From Pachypanchax playfairii (Eukaryota; Chordata; Actinopteri; Cyprinodontiformes; Aplocheilidae), in contig SSNP01000024.1 of assembly GCA_006937955.1 (NCBI GenBank), positions 3,020,712 to 3,084,711 of the forward strand: DNA of 64,000 nt, given 5' to 3'. A program made the position numbers and the translations under genes. The notes under the pieces were generated by a model that saw only the letters and a program-made list of their open reading frames with translations, did not search any database and was not told where the DNA came from. This document shows, in pieces, positions 1 to 11,169 of the stretch (the stretch's first letter is position 1; every line of letters starts with the position of its first letter).

Positions 1-77
1 TCAGTCCCACGCAGCCCTCATTTGCTGAAGGATTAGAGCGAGGGCATCGAGGTCAACGTTTGGCCTCCACCAGGGAC
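1..77 (-). CDS. possible terminal coding exon fragment of an unidentified downstream gene
   Basis: On the minus strand a pyrimidine-rich tract ending in CCAAG (AG at 79-78) precedes a stretch in which only one frame stays open. That frame holds 24 codons, ends ILQQMRAAWD, and stops at a TGA occupying bases 3-1. An acceptor followed by a short open frame occurs often by chance, and the window ends here, so this is weak. If real, it is the last coding exon of a gene in tandem with arhgap35 and downstream of it. I do not recognise the peptide. The first codon is split (2 nt). Confidence 0.18.
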
Positions 78-84
78 CTTGGAA

Positions 85-710
85 AAGAAGAAACACACAC
101 AACACAACCATCTGAGAAACCCACACAATCACACACCTATTAGCATTGTTAGATTTGGTGCACGCAGTCAAAGCAGCACAACACCATTATGCATTCACAC
201 ACTGTATAGACGGGACACTAAACACCATCCACCCTGAACACCTACACAGACTAAAATTTGCATGAGCAGAACTAAAGAAATTGACCTGAACGCTAAATAT
301 ACAAAAAACATAGATGTGCAAGTTGACAATGAAACGAAACAAAACAAAACCGGGGGGTTAAAGAGGGTTTCGGAGGAGATAAAAACACGAAGCACACCTG
401 CAGAAGAAGTAAGAGAGAAATACAGAAGAGAAAGTTAGCAGGAAAAGAAAAGTGATTGTCAGGGAGAGAAGAAACATCACTCTGAAAACTTCTAAAGAAG
501 ACCCTGCTCTGGGTTTTAAACGCTCTCCTCCCTCTATCACTCCCTCTCTCTCTCTCTCCCTTCCCACTTTTCTCTCATCCCTTTCATGAATTAAAAGCAC
601 GGCCGGTCTGTGGGGGGAAGCATAGTTAATTCCGATCAGATCTCCTCCGCCCCCCTTTCTGTCTCCCTCCACTCGCCTCCTCCTCCTCCCTGGGCGACGG
701 TTGCCGTGCA
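85..710. other. non-coding flank, no gene seen
   Basis: No ORF with coding character. Bases 530-600 are a C/T-rich run (TCTC repeats), and 650-700 is GC-rich and leads into the motif cluster that follows. Confidence 0.5.
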
Positions 711-876
711 GTCTGACAGACGGAGATGGGATCTGACAGTAAACAGGCGTGTGGATGCCCGGCGCGTGATTGACACGTAGGCAGGTCGGAGGGGGCCCGC
801 CCCCCTCCTAATCCTGCCCTGTCAGCTCTAATTGGGGAGGTGGGGCTCCGTGTCACCAAGGTGACTGATTGACAGG
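711..876 (+). promoter_or_regulatory. candidate enhancer: cluster of TALE-homeodomain (MEIS/PREP/TGIF, PBX) motifs
   Basis: Five copies of the TGACA(G) core lie within 166 bp of GC-rich DNA: TGACAG at 714-719 and 734-739, TGATTGACA at 767-775, its complement CTGTCA at 819-824, and the complete decamer TGATTGACAG at 866-875. TGATTGACAG is the classical PBX-PREP/MEIS composite site. The motifs are seen directly. Enhancer function is inferred, and the target gene is unknown. Confidence 0.4.
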
Positions 877-964
877 AGCCCAGCTTTGCATAGATATGAG
901 GGAAAGGTGGAGAGGTTCACGCATGGCATAACACTGTTAACACTACTATACTGCTAATAGAGAT

Positions 965-978
965 ATGTGTGTGTGTGT

Positions 979-1053
<75 letters not shown>
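965..1053 (+). repeat. (TG)n microsatellite
   Basis: About 89 bp of TG repeats with single interruptions (TATG near 982, GAGT near 1009). Its translations are meaningless HT/VC repeats. Confidence 0.97.
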
Positions 1054-1055
<2 letters not shown>

Positions 1056-3690
1056 CCCAGATGCAGGTGAACAAACCCGAGAACATGGCTGAGCAGACAA
1101 ATAAACCCACAGCAATAACGGAGAACAGAATTGACATGCATGCAAGACGTCTTAACGCAGAGTGCATCTACAAACACACACCCAATCACCTGACACGCTG
1201 TGATGAAGAGCAGGGGTTGTAAACGCTACAAGCGCTGAGATTTGGGAAGCATAACAGAGCAGTTCAAAGGTCTACACGGGGATTAGACACTTTAGCACAG
1301 CTGCAGGACCTCGTCTCTGTGCACGTGGAAATGTATCGTACGCGCTAAAAACGACCTTCGAGCACGCGTTTGATCGGCGGTGGGGCGGTTGAGATTTTTC
1401 AGGGTGTATTTGTTGTTTTCCAGGAAGTTTTAAAAGAAGTGAAAAAAAAATGTTAATTCCACTGACATCAATAGGCAAATATGTGTGTGAGTAACTTTAA
1501 AAACTTGTTATGTAACACAATCTGCCACAGATGAACGTTTGTCCCGTGGTCACGTGAGTCTCTTTTTACTTTATTTATAGGGAATTAAACATCTAGTCTC
1601 AAATATCAAAAAAGAGGAACGTCTCGAGACGTTCTAAGTTACACAGCCTCACCGCCGAGTCAATCGAGTTTTGAAAATGTTCTTAAAGGTTTTGATGAAA
1701 AGGTTGAGGGTTTAGAACTAGTTAGTCGACTCAGATGTGAGAGAGGAAACCAAATTCTGTATAAAATGAGGGTAAACTGTGAACAAATAGGAAATCATTG
1801 TGAAAACTAGGATCCTGGTCCAAGTTGGGACTCAGTGTGTGTCAGAAACAGCTAAGCAGCAGACTGCTCTCCTTTCAATGCAACATTATCGAACAGAGAA
1901 CAGACGAAGGTGTTCATCAAAAGACGTTTGACAGCGTCCACGGGGAGTCTTTCAGGTGCATCCAGCGAATGTGCAGAATAGTGACAGAAATGACTTTGAT
2001 CATCAAGAGCGTTTGAGCTAACTTCATGTGCTGCCTTGGGAACAGGGACATTCACTTTGCAGAGAGCACAAGGTTGAGACAGGTCTGTATGATGTCCACT
2101 GAACCTTCTGACACCAGCCGGGTTCTGCTGTTACAAATCAAGAGGCATCACATGGTTTTTCTCCACAATACTAGAAGATTTTGATGTTTTTTTTCTCTCT
2201 CTCTCTCTTGACCTGCCATGTTGTCACATTCTCACTTACATGTGTTAGAGAAGGAAAGTCAGCTTAACTGTACAAAAGGTAGCAGTAAGAATCAACTGGA
2301 CCAAAACAAAGGTCATGACCCTTAATGTCTAACACCTACCGGTCGTATTATTTACAGTCCAGAAAGAGGAAATGTAGAATGTTACTTTCAAAACAAGATT
2401 TCCAAAGCAAAGATTGTCTTCTGCAGCATAAATTTACTGGTTACAACAAAGTAGAACAAGTTCAGTTCTCACCAGATCTATGTTCGGCCCATCTGCTATC
2501 CTTTCACAGTAAAAGCCTCGGGAGAACTCTTTAATTCAGTCATCATCTCTGACATACAACTTCAAACCTGCTGCACTCAAATGAACATAGACATCCTTTA
2601 GATACAGCAGCACATGGAAACATGAAGAAAATAATAGCAAAACTTCAGACTCCAGATCAGCTGGAGATATGAAGCAAAACTGTAATAAAATGCAACTTTT
2701 GAGAAAGAAAATAAAACTAGCAGCTACATATGAGGAGGAAAGTTTTGGGACAGATTTCTGAATAAGTAGCAGGTGATGAAACAGGTGTGAGTGACTCAGA
2801 ATCAAAGAAAAAAACACTCCAAACAGAAAAACAAAGAAAAGTCTCAGAATAAGAATGATCTCAAACCAAAACTTTAAATAACAAATTGCAAGTAACTAAA
2901 ATTAAAAGTATACATATAAGAAGGTGCAACAGGGTCCAGTTTCACATGAATGTTGCTTTATTCAAAAACAATAAGCGAAATGAAACTATAGATCATTTTC
3001 ATGAAGGAACTAACGTTTTAGGATATTATTGACTGAGTCGTTCTTTGAAGGCTCCGCCCAGCAGCCTGAGGACGCAGGACGTCATTGGTCATGAAGCATG
3101 ACGATTAATAACAAGTTTTAAACAACATCTTCATCTACCAACTAATTGGATTTGATGCATTCCGCTTCTGCAGCCGTGCACGTTGGTTCTTCTGCAGAAC
3201 ATGTCAACGAGCTGAACTTCCTCTAAATGGAATGCAGCCCTCGTTAACGCGTCTCTATTCTCCTCTCTTTCAGGTCATAATGTCTGTGGTGACACGTCCT
3301 GTTGCAGTTTGCACTCTGTTGGTTTCTAACTACATTCTTGTGCACAGATTTTACAGAATGAGACTTATGTGTTTCAATTAGATTACCTGAGAGAATAAAG
3401 GTAAAATAAAATAAAGCTAGTGAGTTAAAAGTTATTATTGTATCATATCGTGTCACAACAGATTCGTCATTCATGTTTCATATTGTACCTGAATGCATCA
3501 TTGTTTTCATTATTTAATCTTACTCTGACTTCCTTTGTTTTTTTTATTGTTGTATAACAAATTCAAGCTGTAAAATGGTCCCGAATCCTTAATAAATATT
3601 AAATTTCCTCATTTCCATGTCAAACATTTGGGTGTCAGCAACCTTAGAAACTGTTAAAATATCCAAAATTGTTAGTCATCGAGCTATTTA
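1054..3690. other. non-coding flank, no gene seen
   Basis: AT-rich DNA with only short ORFs that lack splice context or a recognisable domain. No mobile element was recognised. Confidence 0.5.
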
Positions 3691-3699
3691 ATGTTTAGT

Positions 3700-3930
3700 G
3701 TTTATTTCAATGTGAGTGTGCGGGACTGAAGGTGCACACGTGAAGGCGTTTGTGCATGTGTGTGCTTTGATTGACAGCTGCCACTGACCTGTGCCAGTCA
3801 GAGTGCCATGCTGCGTGGCGGTGGGGTCGATCGCTACGGAGACGACCTCTGCCCTCATCTGCATCCTGCCTTCATTAGCAGAGCGAGGCAAGGAGAATAA
3901 CAACCCAATAAATTAATAAAGAGAAAGAGG
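3700..3930. promoter_or_regulatory. candidate conserved non-coding/regulatory block
   Basis: A locally GC-rich, non-repetitive block inside AT-rich flank. It contains a second perfect PBX-PREP decamer, TGATTGACAG at 3768-3777, running straight into an E-box CAGCTG, and ends with AT-rich homeobox-like words (CATTAG, AAATTAATAAA). Regulatory identity is inferred from motif content only. A polypurine run (G/A) follows to about 4080. Confidence 0.3.
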
Positions 3931-4129
3931 GAAGGCAGAGAGGAACGAGAGGAGGGAGGGAGGAGACAAGAGGGGAGCAAGAAAAATGGGAGGAAGAAGT
4001 GAATGAAGGAGAGAAAGAGGTGCGAGGAAAGGGCAGAAGAGGAAAGGTGTGAGAGGAGAGAGCGACGCACTCAAGTATCGAGGGCAGCGAGTGAGAAAAT
4101 GGAAAAGCTACAAAAATAGAACATGTGAG

Positions 4130-4150
4130 AAAAAAAAAAAAAAAAAAAAC
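4130..4150 (+). repeat. poly(A) tract
   Basis: About twenty A in a row. No element body was recognised upstream. Confidence 0.9.
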
Positions 4151-4288
4151 GAGTTTTGCCTTAAGTAAGTGGGAAGAAGAGCGACAGGTAATTCATTCTC
4201 ATTAATAACTTCCAACAGCGGTTTAAAGATGAATCTAAAATGTGTGTCGATGCAGAACCAAATCCCAAATCAATCAAATGTATTGTAC

Positions 4289-4348
4289 GAACAAACAAAC
4301 AAACAAACAAACAAACAAACAAATAAATAAATAAATAAATAAATAAAG
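4289..4348 (+). repeat. compound tetranucleotide repeat (ACAA)n(ATAA)n
   Basis: Perfect ACAA units change to ATAA units near 4322, which suggests a point change that spread within the array. Confidence 0.95.
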
Positions 4349-4349
4349 C

Positions 4350-5134
4350 CCTTGGGCTGAATTAAAAATGTGGCAGCGGGTCTTATCAGAAACGGTACCC
4401 GAACATTCTGCAGCTGTAAATGTCACTACAGACAAAGATCTCATAACTGGTCCAAAGGTTCAGGTTTCTCTCTCACCTTTAAAACTAGGATGAATTAAAG
4501 AAGACAAGCACACAAAAACATGTAAATAAAGCATGAAGATTAAATATCTGATGTTTGACTGGAGACTTGCTGCCCATCTGAACAAGAAGATAGAAATAGA
4601 AGAAGAAAACCTCTTGAAAAGCTCCAGTCTTGCTGAAAAAGACACAGCAGAGTTAAGGGAACGCTTCCCATGTAAATACATTATTAATAGCTAAGTATGT
4701 TGTGCAGGATACACTGTTGGTTGGAAGCTTTCCCATGAGGACTGAAGTAATGATCCTTTCTCATCTTCCTGCAGAGCTGCGTTGCATCTATCACATTCTG
4801 CTGCTTCATTTTCATCTGTGACTGACATGAATGACTTGTCCTCAGGTCGGGAACATCGGAGGTTCAGATGTTTCACATAAACTTTAATCGTTTTCTGGGT
4901 TTGTGCACGTAAGGTGAAGCAGTTCCATTATTAAGCCAGTATGAAAAATCTCTGCGTGGATCTGTTTAGTCATGTTTGTATTAATTCTTGCTTTCAAAGT
5001 TTTTAAGTAAATAACTCGAAATAAAAAATCCTATGTGCTAATTTAAACCCAACTTAAAGGAGAGGAATACATCCAGGAAAATGTCAAGCTACAGTTTTAG
5101 CTTCAACATTCATGCTACATTCCCGAGTCCAGTT
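4350..5134. other. non-coding flank, no gene seen
   Basis: Short ORFs only. No recognisable motif or repeat. Confidence 0.5.
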
Positions 5135-5138
5135 TTAA

Positions 5139-6405
5139 AGACCCACTTTGATCATCTTTTGAGTTATTTTAAAGCGTCTCAGTCTCAGTCCTAGAGTTTC
5201 TAAAAGTAGAATGGGAGGAAGAGCTTTTAGTTATCAGGCTCCTCTCCTGTGGAACCAGCTTCCACTTTTTATCCGTGAGGCAGACACCTTGTGTAGTTTT
5301 AAGAATAGACTTAAAACTTTCCTTTTTACACAATCCTATAGTCAGGGTTAGCTTGGGTTCTCCTGAGCTTTCCCTTTAGTTATGCTAGGTTTAGACTGCC
5401 GGAGGACATACTGACCACATTTTTTCACTCTGCTGTCTTTCTTTACTCTGGCTGCCTCTGAGGAGGATGTATCTCACATAAACAAGGGATGAAATATTCC
5501 CACTAGAGCCATCAAATTGTTATTGCGTTTGATTGTTACTGCTGCCATTAACTGTTTCTCTGTTTATCTTTCTATAGACATGACGACTGGCCAAAATCCA
5601 TCTGTGTTTGTCTCTTTCCTGTCAGCTCAGACCCCAGTCGGCTGAGGCAGAAGGCCGCCCATCCTGAGCCGGGTTCTGCTAGAGGTTTCTTCCTTTCCAC
5701 TGTCACCAATCGTGCTGCTCAGGATGGGGGACTGTGCTGAAATAACAATTCAGCCCAATCGGCTGGTTCCTTAGATAGAAAATGTTTTATTATTAATTGG
5801 TTGATTTTTCTGTGAAGTACCTTGAAATGACTTTGTCATGAACTGGCGCTTTATAAATAAATAAACTTGAAACTTAAATGATTATTATGGCATTTTTAGC
5901 CAAAATCACAAAACCTTTGCTGTTTTCTAGAAAGTAGTTTCTGCAAACAAGCAGTAGCTCATTAGCATTTGCCTCTGAGTTGTGGGCAGAACCGTTGGCG
6001 TGGCGGATCCCCCGCCTCTCTCGGTAGCTGAGAGCATTATGTTTATGCTAGCTCCTACTCCGCTAGCTGTAGGAGCTTGTGGCCTGGCCAGTGCCTTTTT
6101 CTACATCACAAACACACATTTTTTGGACACATTTTAGCGTCTGCTATTGATTCACAACAATTTGAATGCGGAAATACTCAGAAATGCAATTTTGTGCTGA
6201 ATTTTCTCTTAAGCTATGTCCTCTAGCATCTCTGTTTTTGCTAGCGCTACCACTGTAAGCTAGCGGAGCAGGAGCTTTTGGCCCACCCAGTGGATCTCCA
6301 ACATCACAAAAAAAAAAAATGCAATTTTGAGCTTAATTTTCTTAAGATATGTCCTCTAGCATCAGAAAAATGCCACAAGAACATGTTAACAATCAGCGTG
6401 GATCT
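5139..6405. mobile_element. TTAA-flanked non-autonomous DNA element interrupted by a LINE fragment
   Basis: TTAA at 5135-5138 precedes AGACCCACTTTGAT. The other end, ATCAGCGTGGATCT, is followed by TTAA at 6406-6409, so the ends form imperfect inverted repeats (about 11 of 14). The interior carries GCTAGC-containing palindromic words and two related copies of a unit ending in TGTCCTCTAGCATC (near 6225-6240 and 6350-6365). A copy of the right half occurs at 21955-22162. TTAA targets are typical of piggyBac-type elements; that assignment is inferred. The 5' arm is separated from the body by the LINE piece at about 5170-5878. Confidence 0.55.
5163..5878 (+). mobile_element. 3' end of an L2/CR1-like non-LTR retrotransposon (truncated)
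   Basis: An open frame from 5163 to a TAG at 5349-5351 encodes the last part of a LINE ORF2. It includes GRAFSYQAPLLWNQLP and FKNRLKTFLF, the C-terminal signature of many fish L2/CR1-like elements. A 3' UTR of about 520 bp follows, with the familiar GGTTCTGCTAGAGGTTTCTTCC stretch and an ATAAATAAATAAACTTGAAACTT tail. The reverse transcriptase core is missing, so this is a dead 5'-truncated copy. It sits inside the TTAA-flanked element, and is therefore the younger insertion. Confidence 0.75.
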
Positions 6406-6409
6406 TTAA

Positions 6410-8080
6410 AATCAGTGATTTGAACTCTAAAACTGGTCAAATGCTCGTCATATCCATTTACCAAAGACTCTTTTTTTTTTCAACAACTTATCAGTGACTT
6501 TAAGTCTTCTGATTTAAGCACTAATTACCACCAGGAAGGGATGATGTTTTCACCAGGGTTTGTTTGTTTGTTTGTTAGCAAGATAACTCTTTAGTTTGCA
6601 TTTGTTTTTCTATTAGAAATGTTGTTATCTTCCTAATAGCTATACTTTAATTTTGCATATGGCATAAAGAAGTTGTTATAGAACGTTACCTGACAGAAAA
6701 TGTAAAATAGGCAGCAACATCAAAGGTTTCAGGAGCAACATTTAACCTCATGTCACATTTCAACAGGCTCCATCTGCCGAGGAGACGCGAGTGGTGTGGC
6801 TGGTCTTGTTTTCTACCTCTGTTTGGCTAAGAGGGGCAGGCGGGTCCGGGGGAGCGCCGAGGAGCCGAGCCTGCTGTGCTGGGGAGGAAAATCTCAGGGT
6901 GATCGATGAAGAGGATTAGGACCGGCTTTGGGGGCTCAGAGGCCTGGATCTGAGCAGCATTCTCTGTGGGGCCTCTGGGAGACTTGGAGAGGAAGGCTGG
7001 AGGGAAGAGGAGGGGGGTGGGGGGGCTAAAAGAGAGCTATAACCTGGAACTGTCAAGGGGCTGAGAGAGGGTTGTCCAGGCTGGGAATAGAGGATCAGTC
7101 AGGGTCCCAGTTTACATCATGAATAGCTCTGAAACTCCACCACCCACTCAGAAACACACACTGACCAACCCGACTGGAAGCAGGACGAAACAAGTAAAGA
7201 ACAAATCAACAAAGTTGGTTTTGTCTTCCTACTCTCAGTCTTTGTGTTAGTCGTCCTCTAACTTGACGAACACTGTGCACAACAAAAGACTCCCTGCGTT
7301 TGTGTCTCTCTGATGCTCATGATTGGTCAGCCCATCCGCCAGCTCGCCGCTCTCCCCCGGGTACAGACGATTGGATCCACGATTCATTTCGCAATGAGGG
7401 GAGAAAAAAAAAACAGGAGAGAGAACGCATGTGAGAGAAGAAACAGTCAAAACCACTGGGAAATTATACGGTGGAGCAGCGTGGTGGATCTAGAATTAAA
7501 CAGCATAATTAATCAAGCAAAGAAAAAAAAAAAAAAAACAAGCACGTTGCTCATACATTTATTATTTGCATTTTTTCCACTTCAGGAGATGTAATCAGCA
7601 AGTAGACACTGATGCTCTTGATACTTGTCAGAAAGACCTGAAGGCCGCGCGCTCATTTAAACCTCTGACCCTACAGCTGGGTAACACCGTCGCTTCTGCA
7701 CTGCTCTTCATCTTTTCCCCTCGCTGACTATCATCTCCGCTCAGAGCCTCTAAAAGAAAAAAAACATATCTAAAGAATCATTCTGTTCAACCTCTATCTT
7801 TTAATTTGAAGCAAAATTGGGTTCATCGCTCGTGTGTCTCTGTGGATTTGTTCACACTTGACCTGATGAAGAAAACTCACCTCGTTTAGAAGAATGTAGC
7901 GGAAATATCCGAAACATAAGGATCACTGATTCAACTCATCACAAACACTTTATGTACATTTTTAACAAACGTATTTTATTGCCACAGTAAAGAAACTTGG
8001 TAACAAACTTGACTTAAACATAAAAAAACACAACTAATAGTGCATTTTATTGTATTTTTCTTTCATTCTTTAAGTATTTT
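6410..8080. other. non-coding flank with a GC-rich block
   Basis: 6770-7090 is GC- and purine-rich unique DNA (GGGGAGCGCCGAGGAGC, later a G-run near 7010-7025). 7310-7400 is another GC-rich patch with ATTGG (CCAAT-like) words. No ORF has splice sites or domains. Poly(A) at about 7521-7538. Confidence 0.45.
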
Positions 8081-8084
8081 GTTT

Positions 8085-8180
8085 ATTGTTGTGTTTTCTA
8101 TGTTATTTCTTGATTTCCTGTACAGTACTTTGTCATGCTGTATGTTAAAATGTTCTATAAATAAACTTGACTTGACATCA
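8085..8180 (+). mobile_element. 3' tail of a LINE-like retroelement
   Basis: The segment ends in GTACTTTGTCATGC, TGTTCTATAAATAAACTTGACTTGAC, the usual tail of fish L2/CR1-type elements and related SINEs with a short terminal repeat (TTGAC). Only the tail is recognisable. Confidence 0.5.
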
Positions 8181-9175
8181 GATTTCAGTTCCTCCTGAAT
8201 TTTGTGATTCTGCAGTTTTAATTGAGATAAAGCTGTAAATTGAGCCCAGATGGGTTATTTGAAGCTATGTTAGTCATTTCATCTATAAAAAGTATAATTT
8301 AAGTATCATTTATCCGCCTTTCCCCCAGCGAGTTCTGGATAAAGACTTTCCCATGAGCCTGAACCAGATCAAATAGATGATAACTGCCAACTTTAGTTGT
8401 TTTATTACTAAAACATGCTGTCGGCTCAAACTAACACCCAGACTTCTTAATATTGATAACTTTTATTATCATATAGTGTTTGGATTGTTCATGTGTTTGA
8501 TGGAAGCAGCTAACTAAACTGAACCATCTGAATATTTGCTTTCAATTTGCTGGAACTTTGTTCAAGGACCTCAGCGATTCGACAGATCTGCTGATTCAAG
8601 CTGTTCATGGAGGAAAGAGTTCATTCAGTCAGGACGCAGATTATATCGATCAAACATGAAGAAGAAATCTTTTGTTCTGTCAGCTGTGGTTATTTTAAAT
8701 AACATGTAAATGCACATTAGTTTGTGTTGTTTGTATTTCTTAGATTTTTTTTGCTAACTGTTGGATCTAATTGCTCACTGGGGATGATAAAAAATACCCT
8801 GAACCAAGAGAAAGAAACAACAACAAAAACAAACAAACGTTCTTTTCAGGCAGTAAAGGCCTCATTAGATGGTTGGTCATGATAACAAGTCTTACCTATC
8901 TGATTTCTAATCTTCTTAAAATGAAATCAAAAGAAGTTATGCTGGTTTTTATCTATTTTTTTGTTGTTGTTGTTGCTGCTAAGCAACCTACCTGTTCACT
9001 TTTAGAATCAGCTGTCAAGATAATCTGAAAGTTCTGCAAGAGATCTGACCAGGAGCTTCAGTAAAGAAAAAACAAATCCAAAACAATAATTTTCCAAATG
9101 TTCAGATGCAAACTTTAAAAATCAGTTTATTTTTAAGTCTTTGCAGGAAGTAACACCTATATAAACAGGTTATAA
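8181..9175. other. non-coding flank, no gene seen
   Basis: AT-rich. Short ORFs without supporting features. Confidence 0.5.
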
Positions 9176-9179
9176 TTCA

Positions 9180-9700
9180 TGTTATTATTAATAATTTGGT
9201 ATAATTTGGGATGTATACATGAGCTGCAGTCTTCGCATCCACCCCATTATGACAAACAGCTCGAAAGGCATCACTTTCCAGCAGGTCAATACCGCTTGGT
9301 GTTGAAGGGCCGTCATCAATCGAGGTATCAATATGGAAATACCACCGCGACCCAGACATTAATCAATCAGGCTCCTGTGGGAGGAGAAGGCGGGCGGGTG
9401 GGAGGAGGTGGGGGGTCGAGGAGCACCTGAAACCGTCAATGAGACGGATCAGGCCAGAGTCAGACTCGGACAGTTTGTATTGATAGGAGCATTTCCACCT
9501 GTAGCGGCCGGAGCGGAGCGGAGAGGAGAGACAGGTCGCATCTGAATTCAATCCCCGCCGCCGCAGCTGCGGGCTCGGAGCGCAGAAAGACACGGCTGAG
9601 CGGAGATACGTGCCTCGACTCATCATAAGACCTGTCTGTTTTTCTCCATATATGTCCCCCCTCCTCCTCCTCCTCCTCCTCTTTCTCACAACTTTAAAAC
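9180..9700. promoter_or_regulatory. candidate regulatory region: homeobox-rich segment next to a CpG-rich block
   Basis: 9180-9370 is rich in TAAT/ATCAATC words, for example CGTCATCAATCGAGG and ATTAATCAATCAGG. It is followed at 9370-9600 by a CpG- and GC-rich block containing GCGGCCGGAGCGGAGCGGAG and CCCCGCCGCCGCAGC. It could be a promoter or 5' exon of a neighbouring gene on either strand, or a conserved enhancer. No coding exon is visible. Confidence 0.35.
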
Positions 9701-11160
9701 CATCTTTGCACTATCACGCCTCTAATGCGCAGCAACAATGACTCGAAATTAAGTCCTTTGTCTTTATTCCTGGGCTTTATTTCCTGAGCTTCTGCCCCCA
9801 CCTCGCACCTTCGCACATGATCTCTGGAGTTTAGTCAAACCTTTTTCCTCCTCTAACTTCAAACTGTGAGAGGGGAAGAGGAGCTCAGCGTCTGTAAGAA
9901 GAGTCTTCAGATGCTGCGCTCGTGCATTCAGCTCACTGTGAGCTCGGGATTAAGGCGTCATCTCACCGCTGACATCCGAGACTTGACCCGATCAATTAAA
10001 AAGTCCAGCCCCAGTTTTCAGTCTTGGTGCAGGGCTGCCTGGTGAGGAAAGCCTGCCTCCTAGTGGCCTGTTGCTGCAAGCACAACGAAAAGTCCCATAA
10101 AGTAAAAAGCTTGATTATTACATCAAAACATTCAGTTTAGTCGCTTCAAAATGGTGCAGATGTCTCTTATATTGGAGGATTTCTGGTATTCTTGGCAACA
10201 GTGAAGACTTTGACGTCCACATCAGCCACATGACGGTGACGATCCCCCATGATACCACTTAAAGGTTGCAGTTCAAGGGTCGTGTTCCCGTGTGCACAGT
10301 GCTCTGCCCTTTTCATCCCCTATCAGCTGCTTTTTTCTCCTTCCTTTGCCAGAATAGAGAGATGCGCCACAAAGGTCATGGACATGGATTTCCTTTGGTT
10401 GGACTCTATGAAAAGGTCAGATGAGGTCACCCTGAAATGGCAGTGAGGCCTTCACTCGGTCCTCTCAGGGACTGCAGCCCTTGAATCGCCCTGGAATGGG
10501 ACATACGGAGTGAGACTCAGAGGACCCGGGTCGGTCCCGTGGGCGGCTGTGACCTCATCTCGTATCCCAGTTACAGTCTCTCGGTACTGTGGAGAACAAC
10601 TTCCAGTACGAGTGAAGAATCACACTCACGCTGAATTAATCAATTTGATGTGACATGTAAAGGGATATCTGACATTTTTGTGATCAACATTCCTAAAACT
10701 AAAACTCACTGTGCAAAAAAATATCTGCTTAAACGGCGACCAGACGGCATAAACGGTTAAACTGATCATCTGGATGAACTGATGGGAGTTTTAATCTTTT
10801 CTCTCTCATCCAGGACATGGGAACCAAAACATTTTCCAAAAAAGGCAACTGGACTTTGGAAGAAGCTTCTGATTTAATCTTTGTTGAGTAAATGTGACAC
10901 AAAGCCAGAGATAATTTAGTAATAAGGTTGAAAAAAAAATCACCTTTGGAGAGAAATAATTTTTTTAAATAAACACATTTTTGTGCAGTTTTTGGATTCT
11001 ATCTTTTTAATATCGAGTGAATCCGAAAGAAAAAAACTCAAGCGATCACATGATGTTCATGACGGCTTAAATACTGCAGGAAGAGATCCGTTCATGTCAT
11101 TGTGGGTTACTGGTTAGAACATCGCTGTCTGTTCTTGTTCTGCAGGATCCGGATGCAAAG
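9701..11160. other. intergenic DNA beyond the arhgap35 poly(A) site
   Basis: No recognisable gene or element. This is the immediate downstream flank of the arhgap35 transcript. Confidence 0.5.
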
Positions 11161-11169
11161 ACACAACAA

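Noticed and set aside
917..1189. Three overlapping ORFs rich in HT or VC repeats
   Set aside because: Translations of the TG microsatellite.
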